The position numbers were made by a program, and so were the translations under genes. Positions 5,448-6,564 of a stretch of 6,564 nt of DNA are shown here, one piece after another. The DNA lies in NCBI GenBank assembly GCA_031282235.1, contig JAITED010000108.1, positions 1-6,564 of the forward strand. Reading direction: 5' to 3'. Each line of letters starts with the position of its first letter. Positions within the stretch are counted from its first letter, which is position 1. This DNA is from Propionibacteriaceae bacterium (GTDB lineage: Bacteria > Actinomycetota > Actinomycetes > Propionibacteriales > Propionibacteriaceae). A model generated the notes under the pieces. The model searched no databases. It was not told the origin of the DNA and was given only the letters and a program-made list of their open reading frames with translations.

Positions 5448-5464
5448 GACACCAAAATGGTGTC
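5448..5464. promoter_or_regulatory. Operator copy 3 (perfect palindrome)
   Basis: This is a second identical copy of the 17-bp palindrome, 30 bp (nearly three helical turns) downstream of copy 2 and in the same orientation. It covers the start of the rightward transcript. If transcribed, its arms could also form a 7-bp hairpin just before the ribosome binding site of the HTH gene at 5478. Confidence 0.88.
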
Positions 5465-5477
5465 AGAAAGGTTAGAA

Positions 5478-5723
5478 ATGTTACCCAACATATCCTCCAT
5501 ATCTTCGCCTAGCAGGGCGGCGGTGAGACTCCGTGCCGAGATGGGCAAACAAAACATGACGCAGCGAGCCTTGGCTGACGCGCTGGGGGTCTCCGAAAAG
5601 AAGGCGTCCGCGCTGCGCGGGGGGCGCTCGTGGGGACTGTCCGACCTAGACCGTGTAGCCAGACTTTTCGACATTCCCCCCGCCGACTTTATTGCTCGCT
5701 CCGACTGGGAGGCGTCCCGATGA
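5478..5723 (+). CDS. Small HTH DNA-binding protein (Cro-like)
   Basis: An 81-residue protein with a Ser-rich N-terminus (about 6-12) and one helix-turn-helix domain over about 15-72. MTQRALADALGVSEKKASAL (27-46) is the recognition region, and WGLSDLDRVARLFDIPPADF (52-71) carries the following helices. The end resembles that of the divergent HTH protein. The ATG at 5478 is chosen because AGAAAGG (5465-5471) lies six bases upstream; in-frame ATGs at 5427 and 5457 fall inside operator copies and lack ribosome binding sites. It is the first gene of the rightward operon, and its stop overlaps the next ATG (ATGA). Its promoter is covered by two perfect operators. By position it matches Cro or an early activator of a temperate element. 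It is also possible that this protein, not the leftward one, is the main repressor. Confidence 0.82.
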   Translation: MLPNISSISSPSRAAVRLRAEMGKQNMTQRALADALGVSEKKASALRGGRSWGLSDLDRVARLFDIPPADFIARSDWEASR

Positions 5724-5926
5724 ATGCTGAAGTGCGTAGAGCAAAAGCGCGGGTTTTCGACGCGATGGACATAGTAGACGAGGTAGCGCGCTACTTCGCT
5801 AGCAGTGGCCTATCTGCCGAGCATCGTCAGGGGATAGAACTGCAAGCGCGTAGTGCGCACGGCGCACTAAACGCCCTCGTTGCCTACATACATCAGGTGA
5901 CCTCCATTGAGCGGGAGGTGTCCTGA
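5720..5926 (+). CDS. Small helical protein, unknown function
   Basis: A 68-residue protein of a family I do not recognise. It is predicted nearly all helical, with charged and small residues spaced as in amphipathic helices (5-28 and 32-62); there is no signal peptide, membrane segment or metal motif. The ATG overlaps the upstream stop in ATGA, and GGGAGG (5707-5712) lies seven bases upstream. A longer reading frame to the left overlaps the HTH gene and lacks support. Its stop shares one base with the next start (TGATG). Its end (EREVS) resembles that of the next protein (EPEVS) because the two junctions carry the same coupling sequence. It is probably an early-operon accessory protein of the element. 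Confidence 0.72.
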   Translation: MNAEVRRAKARVFDAMDIVDEVARYFASSGLSAEHRQGIELQARSAHGALNALVAYIHQVTSIEREVS

Positions 5927-6150
5927 TGAGCTGGATTAATGATGAAAATCACCAAGCCGCAAGGCACATGTGGACCGTCCTAGACGGACTCCATGAGTTG
6001 AGCGACAAGTTTTACGATTCGCACGTCCCCAATGCGCCAGAGGAACACATTAAAAGGGCTGGCTCGACGACCCTTCACGCGCTCGGTGACGCATATTACC
6101 TAGTCGGCCGCCACCTCGAATCGCTGCTAGCCGAGCCGGAGGTGTCCTGA
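5926..6150 (+). CDS. Small helical protein, unknown function
   Basis: A 74-residue, probably cytosolic and largely helical protein, rich in His (9 residues) and aromatic residues; I do not recognise its family. The predicted helices cover about 8-31 and 38-70. It has no cysteine, signal or membrane segment. The start codon shares a base with the upstream stop (TGATG), and GGGAGGTG (5913-5920) lies five bases before it, so translation is probably coupled. It overlaps the next gene in the same way. It could pair with the preceding small helical protein, given tight co-expression and similar size, but nothing in the sequence proves this. Confidence 0.72.
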   Translation: MSWINDENHQAARHMWTVLDGLHELSDKFYDSHVPNAPEEHIKRAGSTTLHALGDAYYLVGRHLESLLAEPEVS

Positions 6151-6383
6151 TGACTGAGTGGATTCTTGCGGGGGTATCGGTGGTTGCCGCCGCCGCATCC
6201 GGGATATTCGCGGCAGAGAGTTATGGCAACAAGCTCATTTCAGAGCATAAGGCTAAGCTCGCGTCCAGGGCACGGACAGAGGGGTATCCCGCCCGGCAAG
6301 GCGTACCACCAACTGATGAGGTAACGGCTTCCCCAATGCCGCCCGTGCGAAAAGCTGCGTCCCACAACCAGGGTCGAGGGTGA
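6150..6383 (+). CDS. Small single-pass membrane protein, unknown function
   Basis: A 77-residue protein with one predicted N-terminal membrane helix (about 4-22, WILAGVSVVAAAASGIFAA) and a basic, Pro-rich and probably disordered tail (28-77). Its ATG shares a base with the previous stop, and GGAGGTG (6138-6144) lies five bases upstream, the same junction as the gene before, which supports real expression. I do not recognise a family; size and topology would fit a phage-type membrane accessory protein or a small toxin, neither shown. Its last 131 bp overlap head-on with a leftward reading frame that looks protein-like, so the tail may be incidental or one of the two genes may be wrong. Confidence 0.58.
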   Translation: MTEWILAGVSVVAAAASGIFAAESYGNKLISEHKAKLASRARTEGYPARQGVPPTDEVTASPMPPVRKAASHNQGRG

Positions 6384-6564
6384 CCGGCATGGCTATCCTC
6401 AACGCAAAGATTTCATCCGCATTTACCACTTCAGTAACTGTCATCGCTCGTCCTGAGTTGTTGCGGAGTACCCATGCTTGGCCAGCGGGTTCAATTGTTA
6501 GTGGCGCAGGCGTTAGCTGGTCGGCGATTCGCTCTATTGTTTTGGCGGTCTCTGCCGCAGTGTC
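6253..6564 (-). CDS. Partial gene: C-terminal beta-rich domain, unknown phage/actinobacterial protein
   Basis: The leftward frame is open from the window edge to a stop at 6253 and gives the last 103 residues of a protein whose start lies outside. The visible part begins with a helical linker (ETAKTIERIADQL) and continues into a domain with alternating hydrophobic residues: LTIEPAGQAWVLRNNSGRAM, then VTLDPGC and LVVRLAGRDTPLSVP. The W-x-LRN start and the V-x-L-x-G-x-D-x-P-x-x-VP end resemble C-terminal domains I associate with unnamed actinobacterial membrane or prophage proteins, which often have an N-terminal membrane helix and coiled coil; that recall is not verified. The residue pattern is far more protein-like than the opposing frame starting at 6389. 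It converges with and overlaps the rightward small membrane gene by 131 bp. Confidence 0.6.
   Translation of the reverse strand, partial: DTAAETAKTIERIADQLTPAPLTIEPAGQAWVLRNNSGRAMTVTEVVNADEIFALRIAMPVTLDPGCGTQLFARAALGKPLPHQLVVRLAGRDTPLSVPWTRA

Noticed and set aside
5427..5477. Longer start of the rightward HTH gene at ATG 5427 or 5457
   Set aside because: Both ATGs are the AAAATGG cores of operator copies and lack an RBS; ATG 5478 has AGAAAGG at ideal spacing.
6389..6564. Rightward ORF starting ATGGCTATCC, open to the window edge, with GAGGG eight bases upstream
   Set aside because: Its translation is low in charge and rich in Ala/Ser/Val without domain-like pattern, while the opposite strand gives a convincing protein. 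It is more likely a shadow, though the upstream GAGGG keeps it possible.

Overview
The window reads as a stretch of a moderately GC-rich Actinomycetota chromosome (inference). Supporting signs are the protein character of the cysteine desulfurase and MnmA, a tRNA-Pro gene with no encoded CCA, a GTG start, a LexA-type box of the CGAAC-N4-GTTCG form, and genes whose start codons lie where leaderless transcripts would begin. The genus cannot be fixed from the sequence alone.

Layout. (1) 4-1511, minus strand: a complete two-gene AbiE-type (type IV) toxin-antitoxin operon. The AbiEi-like antitoxin comes first and overlaps the AbiEii-like nucleotidyltransferase toxin by ATGA. A 34-bp interrupted palindrome sits right at the antitoxin start. 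(2) 1624-4110, plus strand: a housekeeping tRNA-thiolation pair, a cysteine desulfurase and the tRNA-uridine 2-thiolase MnmA. They are separated by a 225-bp non-coding stretch holding an imperfect direct repeat and a 13-bp stem-loop. A G-rich stretch with G-quadruplex potential overlaps the ribosome binding site of the first gene. (3) 4186-4259: tRNA-Pro(GGG). (4) 4260 to the end: an accessory, prophage- or island-like segment. It holds a small lipoprotein gene with a LexA-like palindrome upstream, then a divergent pair of small HTH regulators around three copies of one operator (two perfect GACACCAAAATGGTGTC, one imperfect). Next comes a tightly coupled operon of tiny unknown ORFs running right, and finally the 3' part of a leftward gene entering from beyond the window.

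How the parts may work together. The desulfurase would mobilise cysteine sulfur for MnmA to make 2-thiouridine at position 34 of certain tRNAs. The AbiE pair would be autoregulated through its palindrome. In the accessory segment the HTH pair and the three operators form a compact cI/Cro-like bistable switch. The rightward promoter is covered by two perfect operators, and the leftward regulator is probably made from a leaderless transcript beside the third, weaker operator. A strong leftward terminator isolates this switch from the lipoprotein gene, which appears to be under separate, possibly SOS, control. No integrase, replication or structural phage gene is visible, so 'prophage or island inserted at tRNA-Pro' remains an inference. 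I see no demonstrably new system; the most interesting part is the miniature switch together with the SOS-box lipoprotein.
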